Source of the DNA: Acephala macrosclerotiorum
Taxonomy: Eukaryota > Ascomycota > Leotiomycetes > Helotiales > Mollisiaceae
Length of the DNA stretch: 64,000 nt
Assembly: GCA_014904845.1 (NCBI GenBank)
Contig: MU119229.1
Span: 1 to 64,000, forward strand
Reading direction: 5' to 3'
Below, piece after piece: positions 23,229-34,039 of the stretch; positions within the stretch are counted from its first letter, which is position 1, and every line of letters begins with the position of its first letter. Position numbers and translations under genes: made by a program. Under the pieces are notes generated by a model that saw only the letters and a list, made by a program, of their open reading frames with translations, was not told the DNA's origin and made no database searches.

Positions 23229-25500
23229 ATGAGTGAGCCTCCTTCTAAGACCACCGGGATGGCTAAATCCTCAAAGCCAATTCTATGGAATCATCCGGAA
23301 CCTGACTCGACTCGCATGGCGGGGTTCCTGCAGCGGGTGAATCAGAAGTACAACCTCAAGTTGAAGACCTATGACGACCTTTACAAATGGTCAATTGACC
23401 ATATCGGTGAATTTTGGGAAGATATTTGGGACGTTTGCGGTGTTATTGCTAAAAGGAGGTTCACCGAGGTAAGTCAGGGCTGCTTCACGTCCATGGTCAC
23501 GTGCCCAATTGGCATTCTTGCTCTCGATCAAAAAAAAGAAGAGCTGACCAGCGAGAAGGTTCTTCCGAAAAATGCTCCGATGTTTCCCAGACCAGACTTC
23601 TTTTCAGGCTCTCGTTTAAATTTTGCTGAGAACTTGTTACATCCCGCCAACGTCAAAATCGACCCCGCCTCCCCCGCCATCATTGAAACCACCGAGAATG
23701 GAAGCTCAAGCATCAGCTGGACTAAACTTCGAGAGCGAGTTCGGGAGTGTGCTGTTGCTTTTCGCTCTCATGGTGTCAAAGAATCGGACCGTGTTGCCGG
23801 CTTCCTTGGAAATCATGCCAATGCTGTTGTGGCGATGTTGGCAGCAGCTTCTATTGGAGCTATCTGGACCGGTGTAAGCCCTGATACAGGTGTCACCGCT
23901 GTGTTGGAGCGATTGGTGCAAATTGGGCCCACGGTGCTGCTTGTGGACAACGCTGTGGGCTACAATGGCAAATTTCATGGGAGTTATCAAAAGGTGAAGG
24001 AGATCGTCGAAGGTCTGGAAGGGCTGCAAGCCTGCGTTATGTTTGAGACTGTGAAGGGATTCGAGATGAAGACTGAGGGCTTGAATCCAGATGACGGGAG
24101 GGCTTGGACGTATGGGGAATGGATCAACAGGTTAGTCCTCCCACCCGATGTGAGATCTAGGCAGCGAAAGTCGTCACCTGCTAACAATTGCAGTGTCGAC
24201 AATAGGGAAACACCCCTTGGTTTTACTCAACTGCCACCATCTCATCCACTTTACATCCTCTATTCCAGCGGTACCACTGGTGCTCCGAAGTGCATCGTTC
24301 ATTCTGCCGCTGGTACATTGGTACAACACAAAAAGGAACACATTCTTCATTGCGGCATCCAACCCGGAGATAGAATGCTTTATTTCACCACCACAACTTG
24401 GATGATGTGGCATTGGCTCGTCTCCGCTCTTGCCTCTGGTGCTACCATTATTCTCTATGACGGGTCTCCGTTCCACCCACACGGCGATCTCTCAATGCCT
24501 CTGCTCATCCAAGACCTGAAGATCACACATTTCGGCACCAGCGCCAAATACCTCTCTATTCTCGAACAGAAAGCCCTGCAGCCAATGGAAGAACCTCATC
24601 ACATTGATCTCAGCTCTCTGAAAGCAATCTACTCAACAGGGTCTCCGCTCGCTCCTTCCACATTCAACTACATCTACAACGCCTTCCCATGTACCATAAA
24701 TCTCGGTTCGATCACTGGAGGCACAGATATTATCTCCCTCTTCGGTGCACCCTGTCCATTACTTTCAGTACACGCTGGTGAGATCCAATGCAAAGGACTG
24801 GGGATGGCCATCGAGGCATGGAGTCCAGACGGGACAGAAGTTCCCGATGGTGATGAAGGCGATCTTGTCTGCGTTAAACCTTTCCCATGTCAACCAGTCA
24901 CATTCTGGAGCTCAGCGCCGAACGAAAAAGGTCAAGGGAAATATCGAGAGGCATATTTTGAGATGTTTCCTGGAGTGTGGCATCACGGTGACTTTGTACG
25001 GTTTGAAAAAGGCACAGGTGGATTGACTATGTTGGGAAGGAGCGATGGGATCTTGAAGCCTAGTGGAGTGAGATTTGGCAGTGCGGAGATTTACAACATC
25101 TTGTTGAAGCACTTCCCAGATGATGTGGAAGATGCGATCTGTGTCGGGCGAAGAAGAGAGACAGATCCCGATGAGATTGTGGTGCTGTTCCTGAAGATGG
25201 CTCGAGGAAAAAGTTGCGATGATCATCTGAAGGATGGTATCAAAGCAGTAGTCAGGAAGGAGCTTTCTGCGAGGCATGTTCCTGGTATCATTGGCGAGTG
25301 CTTTGAAATTCCGATCACAGGAAATGGAAAAAAGTGAGTCCCCGCACATGTGACCGAAGGGATGTTGGTTGCTGACCAGGCTTTTCAGGGTTGAGATTGC
25401 AGTGAAACAGATCTTGTGCGGTATGAACATCAAAGTCGGTGCCAGTGTGGCGAACAAGGAGTGCTTGGATTGGTATCGTGAGTGGGCAGCAAGTCATTGA
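23229..25500 (+). CDS. Acetoacetyl-CoA synthetase
   Basis: Four exons: 23229-23468, 23559-24130, 24194-25333 and 25389-25500. The joined frame encodes 687 residues, normal for acetoacetyl-CoA synthetases (EC 6.2.1.16). The enzyme joins acetoacetate to CoA using ATP through an acyl-AMP intermediate in the cytosol, feeding sterol or lipid synthesis or recycling ketone bodies. The N-terminal ACAS_N-like segment contains WNHPEP and FFSGSRLNFAENLL; the AMP-binding core has ILYSSGTTGAPKCIVHS (the P-loop-like motif), YFTTTTWMMWHWLVSALASG and GSITGGTDI; the C-terminal part has GRSDGILKPSGVRFGSAEIY and ends ITGNGKKVEIAVKQIL, with the lysine that completes the reaction. Introns 1 and 3 can be read through in part, so splicing must be respected. 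The first intron's acceptor is chosen after GAGAAG because a CTGAC branch site precedes it. Confidence 0.93.
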
Positions 25501-26318
25501 AGACCTGGCAGGGATATCTCATAATGATGAGAGACCCTCAACTTCAAATCAATAGTGGTTAGATTATAAAAAAGTGCTGTGCAAGTTATAAATAGCCAGA
25601 GAGGTCTTCACCAGAGTTGCTCGATGGAAAGTTATATCAACTTAGATTTCTTCGGAGTTCCATCATGGCCCTTTCTTCCGAACTTCTGGAAACATGTCTC
25701 CCGACCTAGGGCTTAATATTACAGGCCAAAGCATGCTATACCAATACAAAACATGCGTAGACATCCCACAAGATGTAAGAATTTCAGATAGATGACTCAC
25801 AAAGTCCTTTCTAGCTTGAGCTCAGCCTGTCGAACTTTGTCACAATTCCACAAGCATCTACATAGATTTAACTGTGCATAAATTTAGCGTATACCAGATG
25901 GAAAGCATGATAGCTCAGTAGGAAGAGCGGTGAGCTCATAACCCACCCATAAGCCCCTGGATCGAGATCAGTTCATGCTACAAGGTAGTTCTTTTTTTGC
26001 TCTTTTGCCATTTTCTCTCGGATTCACTATATCATCGAAGTTTTGCTGCAATTATATTATACTGATGCCTCACAGAATTTTTTTATTGCTCTTAGCCACG
26101 GTAGAGCCTCGGTATTTGTTAGCATCTCAGACACTACACAATCTCGGTCAAACACGCCCCCTTTTGCCCTCGCTTATCCTCACTTCAGCACCTTTCTGGC
26201 AATGACACGGTGCTTTCCACGCATTGACCAAGTCATACCTCATTTGGTAATCAAGCTGCATCCGCTCTATTGCAAGTCATTCGATAAGGCTCCTTCCTAG
26301 CAACCCTTTTCATGTGCA
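25501..26318. other. Intergenic region holding a tRNA-like sequence
   Basis: Convergent 3' flanks of AACS and the Zn2Cys6 gene. Apart from the tRNA-Met-like sequence described separately, nothing is recognised. Confidence 0.5.
25904..25980 (+). tRNA. tRNA-Met(CAT)-like sequence, probably degenerate
   Basis: The acceptor arms AGCATGA and TCATGCT pair perfectly. A D-arm GCTC...GAGC and an anticodon loop CTCATAA (anticodon CAT, T before, A after) are in place. The anticodon stem has one A-C mismatch and the T-arm (CCTGG / TCAGT) has one mismatch and one wobble pair; the T-loop reads ATCGAGA. The variable region is nine bases instead of the usual five. A run of seven T's follows about ten bases downstream, which would end Pol III transcription. 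The defects suggest a pseudogene or a tRNA-derived repeat rather than a working elongator tRNA-Met. Confidence 0.55.
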
Positions 26319-27668
26319 TCACTTTGAACAGCTTTTTGGCCATTCCAGCCACCCTTTCCATTCACTCGGAAGCTGCTCCTCAATCGCATAAATAAGTTGA
26401 ACATCTCGTCCATGTAACCACCAGATATCTAGCTCATGACTTGTGTTAGTTATGACAAGTTCATGAAGACATAGTTGATAGAAACTCGCCATTTCGGTAT
26501 CGAAGCGTAGTCGCAAAATGCGCCAGAATAATCAGAGCTTCCGGCGTCCGTTCCCTCAAGCAAGAACTGAAATGTTGCGACACTTTCACTATCCACACCA
26601 TCATACTGCCCAAATCAGGTAGGTCTTTGCCAGTTGGACTCAATCGCAGTTCGGCCATGACGGCCTCCAGCTCGTAAATAGCTTGTGTGTAAGCGAGGGC
26701 CGCCTCCTTTGTTCGCTCGCCTGTGACTTGTGAGAAAGCCTCACGCAGCTTTTGCAGCTCAGGTATTGATTCGTCAGGTACTCGTTCATTCCCCATTGGC
26801 CGCACCAGCGGTCCGAGCATGCTGTTCCGAATCCTCTCACGGAAAGGTTCAAGTACAACTTTGACACCTCGCACCAAGAATAGCCAGTCAAAGATGCTGC
26901 TGGAGGTATCCGCATTGTCATGTCCATGTCCATGTCCATCGATCCGTGACAAAGCAAGCGCATGAGGCACAAGTAACGTGCTGAATAGGAAAGCAGCTTC
27001 CACATTGGACTCGTTCACGTTGTCAAGAGTGGAATGGAATTCCTCCAACGCTTTGTCATGATGCTCAGAAGCTCTGTCGAGATAGGAACGATCCTGTTCA
27101 GGTCTCAGACTGCTGATATGAAGGGCAGAGAATGCCAGAATTCCACGAAGTAAGAATACATGAGAGAATGCGACCCTGATAGCGTGTGTTTGCCAGATGT
27201 GACGGCCCTCATCAGTCCTTCCTAGGGAGAAGTATGTGACTGTACTGAAATGGTGGAGGAGTTCAAGATCGATGAGCTTGAGATCCAGATAGACGTCTCC
27301 ATTTCCATCAGTAGCTTCTGCGTTTGAACTCAGGTTGCTAATTGAAGCAGGGGATTGGCCAAGAGGGATTAACACATTGTTGGGTGTGAGCGGGGGTAGG
27401 ATAACACGTTGGGGCTGAGATGGGTGAACAGGCGCGAGGGGAGTTGAAGCCTCTTTGAAACTGCAATTCAAGAGCCGATAGGTACAGTTAGAACAGCTAG
27501 GGTGTTGCTCGTCACACTGTGCCCAGTTAGTGATCCAAACTCCGTTGATTTTTGAAGCCTGGCAAGCTCGGGACACCGCGAAATTCACTAAATACATACT
27601 TTGGCGTGTCGACCTCTGCATTGCTTACACCCATTCCTCGATTTCTTGTGCGGGCGCCGTGTCGACAT
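26319..27668 (-). CDS. Zn2Cys6 transcription factor
   Basis: Three exons: 27668-27600, 27516-26486 and 26439-26319, with introns of 83 and 46 bp. The joined frame encodes 406 residues. The first intron splits the zinc cluster: exon 1 ends RNGCKQCRGRHAK and exon 2 opens CDEQHPSCSNCTYRLLNC, giving CX2CX6CX6CX2CX6C, a complete binuclear cluster. The start MSTRRPHKKSRNG is chosen because it reads directly into the cluster. The remainder resembles the fungal-specific factor domain 2 type (LELLHHFSTVTYFSLG, LAFSALHIS, FDWLFLVRGVK, ELDIWWLHG...WKGWLEWP at the end), similar to Upc2-like sterol regulators in layout. It should bind CGG-type sites in the nucleus. Its neighbour is an MFS pump on the same strand, a possible target. 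The last intron has a less usual GTTTCT donor. Confidence 0.87.
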
Positions 27669-28116
27669 TCCACCATAAGCAGCAGGTTTGGTGCATTCAA
27701 TTCTTGGTGGCTGCAAGTTGGAGATGTAGTTGAAGATTTCTTTACCGGCAGGAGCCGACCGCTAGCTCGCGGATCAAGGTTCAACTTATCCACCACGTGA
27801 TGCCCTCTTTCTGAGACGGACCTGACCCTTAGCAGCAATTGACACTTGAGGGGTTAGTTTTACCAGTGATAGGTTACCATTGTCCGGCGTCCCCTAGAGA
27901 TTTGTGATCACGGTGAAATGTTGTCCAATCCAAGAAAGTCTAAGACACCAACCTTGGAAGGCTTGAATCCTTGATTTATGCATACTTGATATTTTTGTCG
28001 AATAAAGTCTAGTCTAATTTGAGTTCCCCGTCTTTGGAGATGCATATAGCACCCCAGAAATCTATTCAAACTCCCGAAAAAGAACGTGGAGTACAAGAAA
28101 TAATGCCTAATCACTC

Positions 28117-29923
28117 TCAAAGTTTGACCTGGAACCTCGGATTCGTTCGAATACACTCTCCATACTTCCAGAAAAAGAATGGCACAGGCGACATCGCCAG
28201 TGCAATAAAAGCTAACAGCGAGTTTCCCCAGCCCAAGCCCAAACGTGAGTACATAGACGGTCCTGCAAGGGGTAGCAAAGCACCAAGGAGAGATCGTAAC
28301 ACCGTGCTCGCTGCAATGGCGGATGCAGAGTATATTGTGAATGCGTCGACAAGATATGTTGAGATTGGCATCTGGGCATATCAGTGAGATTCATCATGTG
28401 AAAATTGGGCTTGCTGAGGGATTTTGACACTTACAAAAGTTGTAATGAGACCCAAGCCAACGAAGCTTGTTCCAATGATGGGAACAATCCAGAACACATG
28501 ATATTGCGCAGTCCATCCGTAAATGAACAATCCAATCGGAACGAACAATGCACCTGGGATCATGATCGGCAATCGTTCTTCCGGTGTCAGCTCGCCCTTC
28601 TTTGCTTCCAGTATTTGTACTGTCTTTTTTGATGCGATACCGAAGAGTACAAGACCCGAGAGCATTCCGATGCCGATTCCAAGATAACTCAGGCCAACGA
28701 TGCTAGTAGAGAAGCCATAATCGCCCTCGAAGACTCTGGTGATGGTGGTAAATAAGAGATACAGGTATCCATAGACAACAGCCATGTACAAGGAGAACAA
28801 GATGACGATTGGCGAGAAGAGGAGCATTCTCAACGGCAATGTGATCGACCTTTCGAAAAGCCGCTTCGGACTCAAGCCTCTATCAAGCTTTGATTTGAGC
28901 ATGTCATTTCCAGTCTCCTTCCTCAGTCGCTTGCATTTGAGTTCCAGAATCCTGACTGAGTATGTTTCTCTGAGGAGGAAGTACATCGCAATCGTCAATG
29001 CGCCGGCCTGGACAAATGTTAGATTCAAACTGTTCGTTGCCAGGTTGGGAAGCTGCTCCACTGGGAGCACCCAGGAAGGGGGACGTACCACTATGGCTAT
29101 GACCCAGAACACCCATCTCCAGCCTTTAGCTGCAGTTAGAAATCCCCCAGCAACTGGGCCAATCACAGGTCCAAGCATAGGTCCCATAGCCCAGATCGAC
29201 ATTGCCAGAGCTCTCTCTTTAGGCGTGAACATGTCTCCAAACGTCCCTCCACCAATTGAAATAACCGTTGATCCTGCAATACCTGCAAAAAGTCGAAAGC
29301 CAATGAGCATGTTGAGACTTGAGCTGACAGCACAAGCTATGGTGAAGATGACGAAGAGAGTATTGGAGACATGGTAAACCGGCGCTCGACCGTACATTTC
29401 GGAGAAGGGTGCAATGACCAAGGGACCTGCGGCATAGCCAAGAATGTAGACTGTTCGAAAGCAGGCGTCAGCAAGCTGGAAGTAGATAGGGTTGCCTCCG
29501 ATCTAAACTAACCTGAAACAACCAAAGATCCCAACAGACTAGAGGAACTGTGGAATTCCTTCAAGACATCTCCTACACCAGGAGCGAACATAGACGAGGC
29601 TAATGGTCTATTCAAGAGTCGGCATAGGTCATAGCAGCAGACAGCGGGTCTGCGAAAGAGACGTCCAACACTCACGTAACCAATGTCATAATGGAGAGCA
29701 ACAAACCATTTACCCATTTCTTTTTTGGAGTCCAGTTGAGTGGATTTTCCGGATCGTCAGGGCCATCCCAGTCCACAATATTTGGGTCTTCTGAATTCTC
29801 CTGCGAGCGATCCTTCTCGGAAGTCAAGTATGAATCTATGCCATCAGTGCTGACATTGCTGTCCGCGGTTGTAGGGTATGCAATGGCCGAGGATGCCATC
29901 TGATCCTCTTCTTTCGTAGACAT
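28117..29923 (-). CDS. DHA1-type MFS multidrug transporter
   Basis: Five exons: 29923-29676, 29607-29513, 29450-29089, 29007-28435 and 28371-28117. The joined frame encodes 510 residues. The N-terminus is polar, then [11 protein letters not shown] leads into helix 1, a hallmark of the fungal DHA1/TPO group. Other motifs are [16 protein letters not shown] (loop 2-3), [16 protein letters not shown], the antiporter motif [16 protein letters not shown] in helix 5, and about twelve hydrophobic segments overall. It should export drugs or secondary metabolites from the plasma membrane in exchange for protons. The third intron (81 bp) is a multiple of three and open, so an unspliced read would add 27 residues. 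The Zn2Cys6 gene upstream of its 3' end may regulate it, which is inference from position only. Confidence 0.9.
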
Positions 29924-30369
29924 GTTGCACTGGATATGGGTTCTAGGAAACAGAAATTCGAGAACCCAAGGACTATGTATATATGGGAAAGTTATATATT
30001 ATGTACGACTTGCACAAAACTTCATGGAATCTCTCAATCCGAAATGGCCTCAAGACTAGCGCGGATTGATACGATGCATCTGCCAATCAAGCTTTGAGCT
30101 CAGCGTACTCGCTTGATAATCAACGCTAAACTCTCCCTGCAATCTCACAGCTGAGTTCTAGCTCCTGGGCACTCCCTTTTCAAGATGCAAGAAATAACGA
30201 TAAGACTGCAAAGCAAAAGGAAATATGAGGATCATTCGGCGCTGAAGAAAACACACATCGAAACGAAGTGGATTGCCAACGTACGGAGCATCAATTCAAA
30301 CAAAGGCAGTCGGACAGCAAAGTGAATGGTTCGAATCGGTTTTCCTCTCGAAGAGAAGAACGATCGAAT

Positions 30370-31384
30370 CTTGTTCAGCAAATTACTTCGTCCTCGGCAC
30401 GGTCTTCTCTTCCTCCAGCTCATCAACAATCGCCTCCGATGACTCCCACGTATCGGTATACCCGGTCCGGCCATCCTTCCTCGCTTTCGACATGCTGATG
30501 ACGATGTCCTACTCGCGACCATGGCAAATCCTCACAACCCCCATGCAGCCTTCTCCAGCACATCCTCTTGAAAGCGCTCCCTCTTCGCAATCTTCGCCCA
30601 GGCATCTTTGACTTCCATACGATGGCTCCGCTTGGTCAAATTGATCCTTTGCCGTATTTTGCCTTGCGCAAGAGCCGTGCTCAAATTCATGAAACTGCCT
30701 TTGACAACATCAGTGACATTACTGTGATATCTGACCACCCAGTCTCAACCTCCTTTCTTCGCAGTTTTGTATAGTATCCGCTGTTGTGTGTGGTAGAAAG
30801 TGGGTGGTCGACCTTGGCCATCAATCCACGGATCTCTCTCCATGAGATAATTGACTGGTCCAAGATTCACACTGTATTGTGTCGCACAGGTTGTGGGGAG
30901 ATACGCTCGAGATTCTTCTCGGTGCCGTTGGTCGTGAGGGCTTCAGGGAAATTCTTCAACATTGCTTCTGCACATCATCAGCGAACTGTAGGCGCCTAGG
31001 GGGAATCTGCGGGTACCATTGACACCCGAAGCTTCCTTCTAGTCATCTTTGGCAAGGTATGCCGCAAAAAACAAGTATTCTCCCCTCCATCCACCCCTTG
31101 GGCGTCGCAATGTCATGCACACTCCCAGTGAGATCAAGGGACCATGATGAACTGTAGGAGCGTATGTGTGCTCCTGCGATCGAGAGAGGGTGTGGATTTT
31201 GGTCCATTTCTAGTCCTTGCCCAAGCCCACAATCCCTTCTCAGAATTCTAGTCGTGCGAGTAGCAATTGCAGTAGGCATTTCGAAATCGCGAATGTCCGG
31301 GATCGTATGAGAAGACTTGAGGGAGACATTATCCAAATGGCAGAGGGCAGACTTCACTCGCTGTTGGCGTTGAGCCCAAGTCAC
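30370..31384 (-). pseudogene. Decayed gene of unidentified protein
   Basis: On the minus strand protein-like stretches occur in order but in shifting frames: an N-terminal candidate around 31380-31045, then MLKNFPEALTTNGTEKNL near 30960, LGPVNYLMERDPWIDGQG near 30860, SNVTDVVKGSFMNLSTALAQGKIRQR near 30720, and ARKDGRTGYTDTWESSEA near 30460. At least two frame shifts and several stops separate them. Fully coherent segments over about 600 bp make a dead gene more likely than chance, but I do not recognise the family. Confidence 0.4.
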
Positions 31385-31959
31385 ATCGCGTCGACTTCAA
31401 CCTTTGGTGGCGTTTCTGAGCCAGTCAATCAAGTCAATCGCCCCTACGATGGATTGCGTCGATATCGAGGACGTGTTGAGCCTCGTGGGTAGTGGTTGTA
31501 TCGGGTCTTGAGTATGGAGGGGACTGGATGCTGCTGTGTGAGGTTGTTCAGCCTTCAACTTGGGACCTTAGGAGGGGCCTGGGAAAACCTCGGTCATCGC
31601 GTCCCCCCTTGGAAATCGAAACAACCCTTCAACGACTTCTTCTATTTCTGGAATAAATTCACTTTCAGTGTAACCACAACCAGCCGCCAATCCTCTAGAT
31701 AATTTAGGAGTTTACGAGCTCACGGATCACGAGCGTTATCTTCTTGATCACGAATCAAAGCGCAGCAACGCGATGCAGGCAATTGCGGATCAAGTACTGT
31801 GTCAAGACCCCTTTACTCAGCCCAGTCAAGTTGACCTATACTGTGCCTCTGATATTTTACCCCGCTCTTGAATTGCTTCATAGCTGTCTGAAATCACCAA
31901 TATCTCTGTAGTTCCTCTGAAAACACCTACGATATCCTCCCATTCCTGCCATCCTCGTT
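31385..31959. other. Intergenic spacer
   Basis: Nothing recognisable on either strand; only short frames without protein-like composition. Confidence 0.4.
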
Positions 31960-32698
31960 GTCCTCTCTGATATCTTGACTAGAATCAAACTCGAGCTGAC
32001 TACGATACGTGGTATTACGATAAACACACTCCCGATGTTTCCCCCCCCTCTTTGGCATTAAGTCTGCCTGTTGAAGCGAGTTGCAGATCTGGCGCTGCCG
32101 CCAGAGCACGGATTGAAGTACCTCACATATTACGAGATGGACGATATCAAATTCCTACCAGCAAACGAGTTCAAACACTGGTCGGAGGCGAACCAAGTTC
32201 CAGTCAAGGAACAGATAGTTGATAATGCAGAGTTTGATGCTTGTACTGCTTCTGTGGTGCAGGTTGGCTGAGTGCAAGATACTCGTCCTGGTCAGTGATC
32301 TTTGGGAGATTCTGGCAAGATTCTGACTGCCATGGCATAGGTCCTGCTCCTCTGTTACTCTTCTCACCCATATCACATCCATCTGATGAGGAATTAGATA
32401 CATAGTACAGAGAATAGCATGCTCCACCGATTGCCGGAGGGCCAGGAGATCGAGGCACGTCTCGGTACATTTTGGTATCACAATCACTGATATCTGCGAG
32501 TGAAAGTTCTTCAACCCCTGGGCCTAAGTGGATGGCTATCTATGAATTTGAGGGGCTACTTTCCTGAAGAAGACTTGAAGTCAATCCATGAGGCGGAGTG
32601 GACAAACAGAGCTGCCTCTAGTTTCACAGAAAGGGATATAGGGTGCTATCGTTTGACGGGGGCGCATAGCAAAGCCGGAAAGATGCCGAGATCATCTT
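31960..32698 (+). pseudogene. EthD-like protein pseudogene (dimeric alpha/beta barrel)
   Basis: Two segments typical of fungal EthD-like proteins appear in the right order. At 32090-32270: LPPEHGLKYLTYYEMDDIKFL...EANQVPVKEQIVDNAEFDA, the end of the first repeat. At 32510-32670: PGPKWMAIYEFEGLL, then SIHEAEWTNRA and ERDIGCYRLTGA, the end of the second repeat. The part between them, which should hold the conserved DEWYRQEH-like helix, is lost to mutation, and frames change at least twice. Such proteins are small enzymes or stress proteins in degradation or secondary metabolism. It is dead here. Confidence 0.55.
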
Positions 32699-34039
32699 GA
32701 GTTCGATGGATGCAAGGCAGTGTGCTTGCGGATTCTAGATTCTCTTGAAGCTGCATATTTTCATAGATAATATGCTATGACGATTCTCACAGAGATTTCT
32801 CATAGATGCACGTGCGTGTAGAGGCATGGCATAGGTCAGCGGCGAGGACAAGCCTCGTACTTCGGTACGAATCAATCCCACCAGAACCATCTAGACCCTA
32901 GAAGCTTCATTTCTACTTTCCCCAGCGAAGGGATCGTCCGCCGAGTTATGGAAGGCGTCCTAAGCCAAGCATACGGAAAGTGCAGAGAGTTATGCCAAGC
33001 ACAGGAAGGTTGCACAAAGTTGCTGACTGTGTGCACGGAACACCACATTCATCTCCACTTAGATGCTTCGAAAGATTCTAGAAGGAAGCCCGAAACGGCG
33101 GATGGGCATCTGTATCCGATTCCGAAGTGTTGGTCTCAAGTTGGGGAGAAGGTTTTCGATAAGAATCTCACGAACACGACGTCATGGGCTGTGCATCGTT
33201 GCGGTGGCACTGAATCCAGCCGGTCGGATTCTAGAACCCTGCGAAAATCTTCGGAAGCCGGCCGGTACTTGAATACTTGGTGCCTCGCAGCCGCGGAGTT
33301 CGAGTCGACCTCCATTTTCGGCCGAATGTGCGAATTCTTTATATCCATCAGGCATCATGCATCAGGCTTTTAACTCCTACGAAGGTACGCCTTTTCTTAC
33401 CTCAGCAATAACCTACCTCTGTCGCACGGCATGGACGAATACGTAGTACGAGTGTGATATGTAAAGGAGGGGCAATCGCCATCTCATTGGCCTCGCTGAA
33501 TCATTCCTAGTGGTATGGCACCTATTATTTTGGGTTCTCTCGTCGGAGGTGCTGGAGGTTTTCTCGCATCCGCTCCCGGATAATGGTTCCTTGTACTAAA
33601 CCTCCACCGTATGCCGCACTGGCGCTTGGTCGCAGCAACGCTCCAGCGACAGAAGAGTTGGAGACGCAGCGTGCTGAATCATGCCCGCCAAAGCATCCAA
33701 TCATAAACTTTAACCCGTACCCCAAGTTGCCCCCAAGGCCTCACGTTCCAGTAGTCGGAGGTCCAAGACTGCGAGCCGGCAGCCTTTTTGGCCAGGCTCC
33801 GTGATGAGGTCAACAGCTGGCGCGAACCTAAAAGTAAACTAACTGTCAATAGCATCTCTACAAAAGTGCTCAACTGTTCTGCTTCGTCGTTCTTTCATTC
33901 CACAGCACGTCTTGGATATTGATATTGTAATCAATAATCTTCTTTGAGATTTGCTCTTTACCTCCAGTGGAAAGACACTCGTGTGTCGACTCCATACCAA
34001 TTTCTCTCACTCTGAACCTCGCTTTCTCCGTTCACCACT
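32699..34039. other. Intergenic region upstream of the PDR ABC transporter
   Basis: No gene is supported. A 141-codon plus-strand frame at 32948-33373 has no domain, signal peptide or typical fungal composition and was not called. The last 600 bp should include the promoter of the ABC transporter. Confidence 0.45.

Noticed and set aside
32948..33373. 141-codon plus-strand frame upstream of the ABC transporter
   Set aside because: No recognisable domain; overlapping frames in both strands are equally long, suggesting chance.
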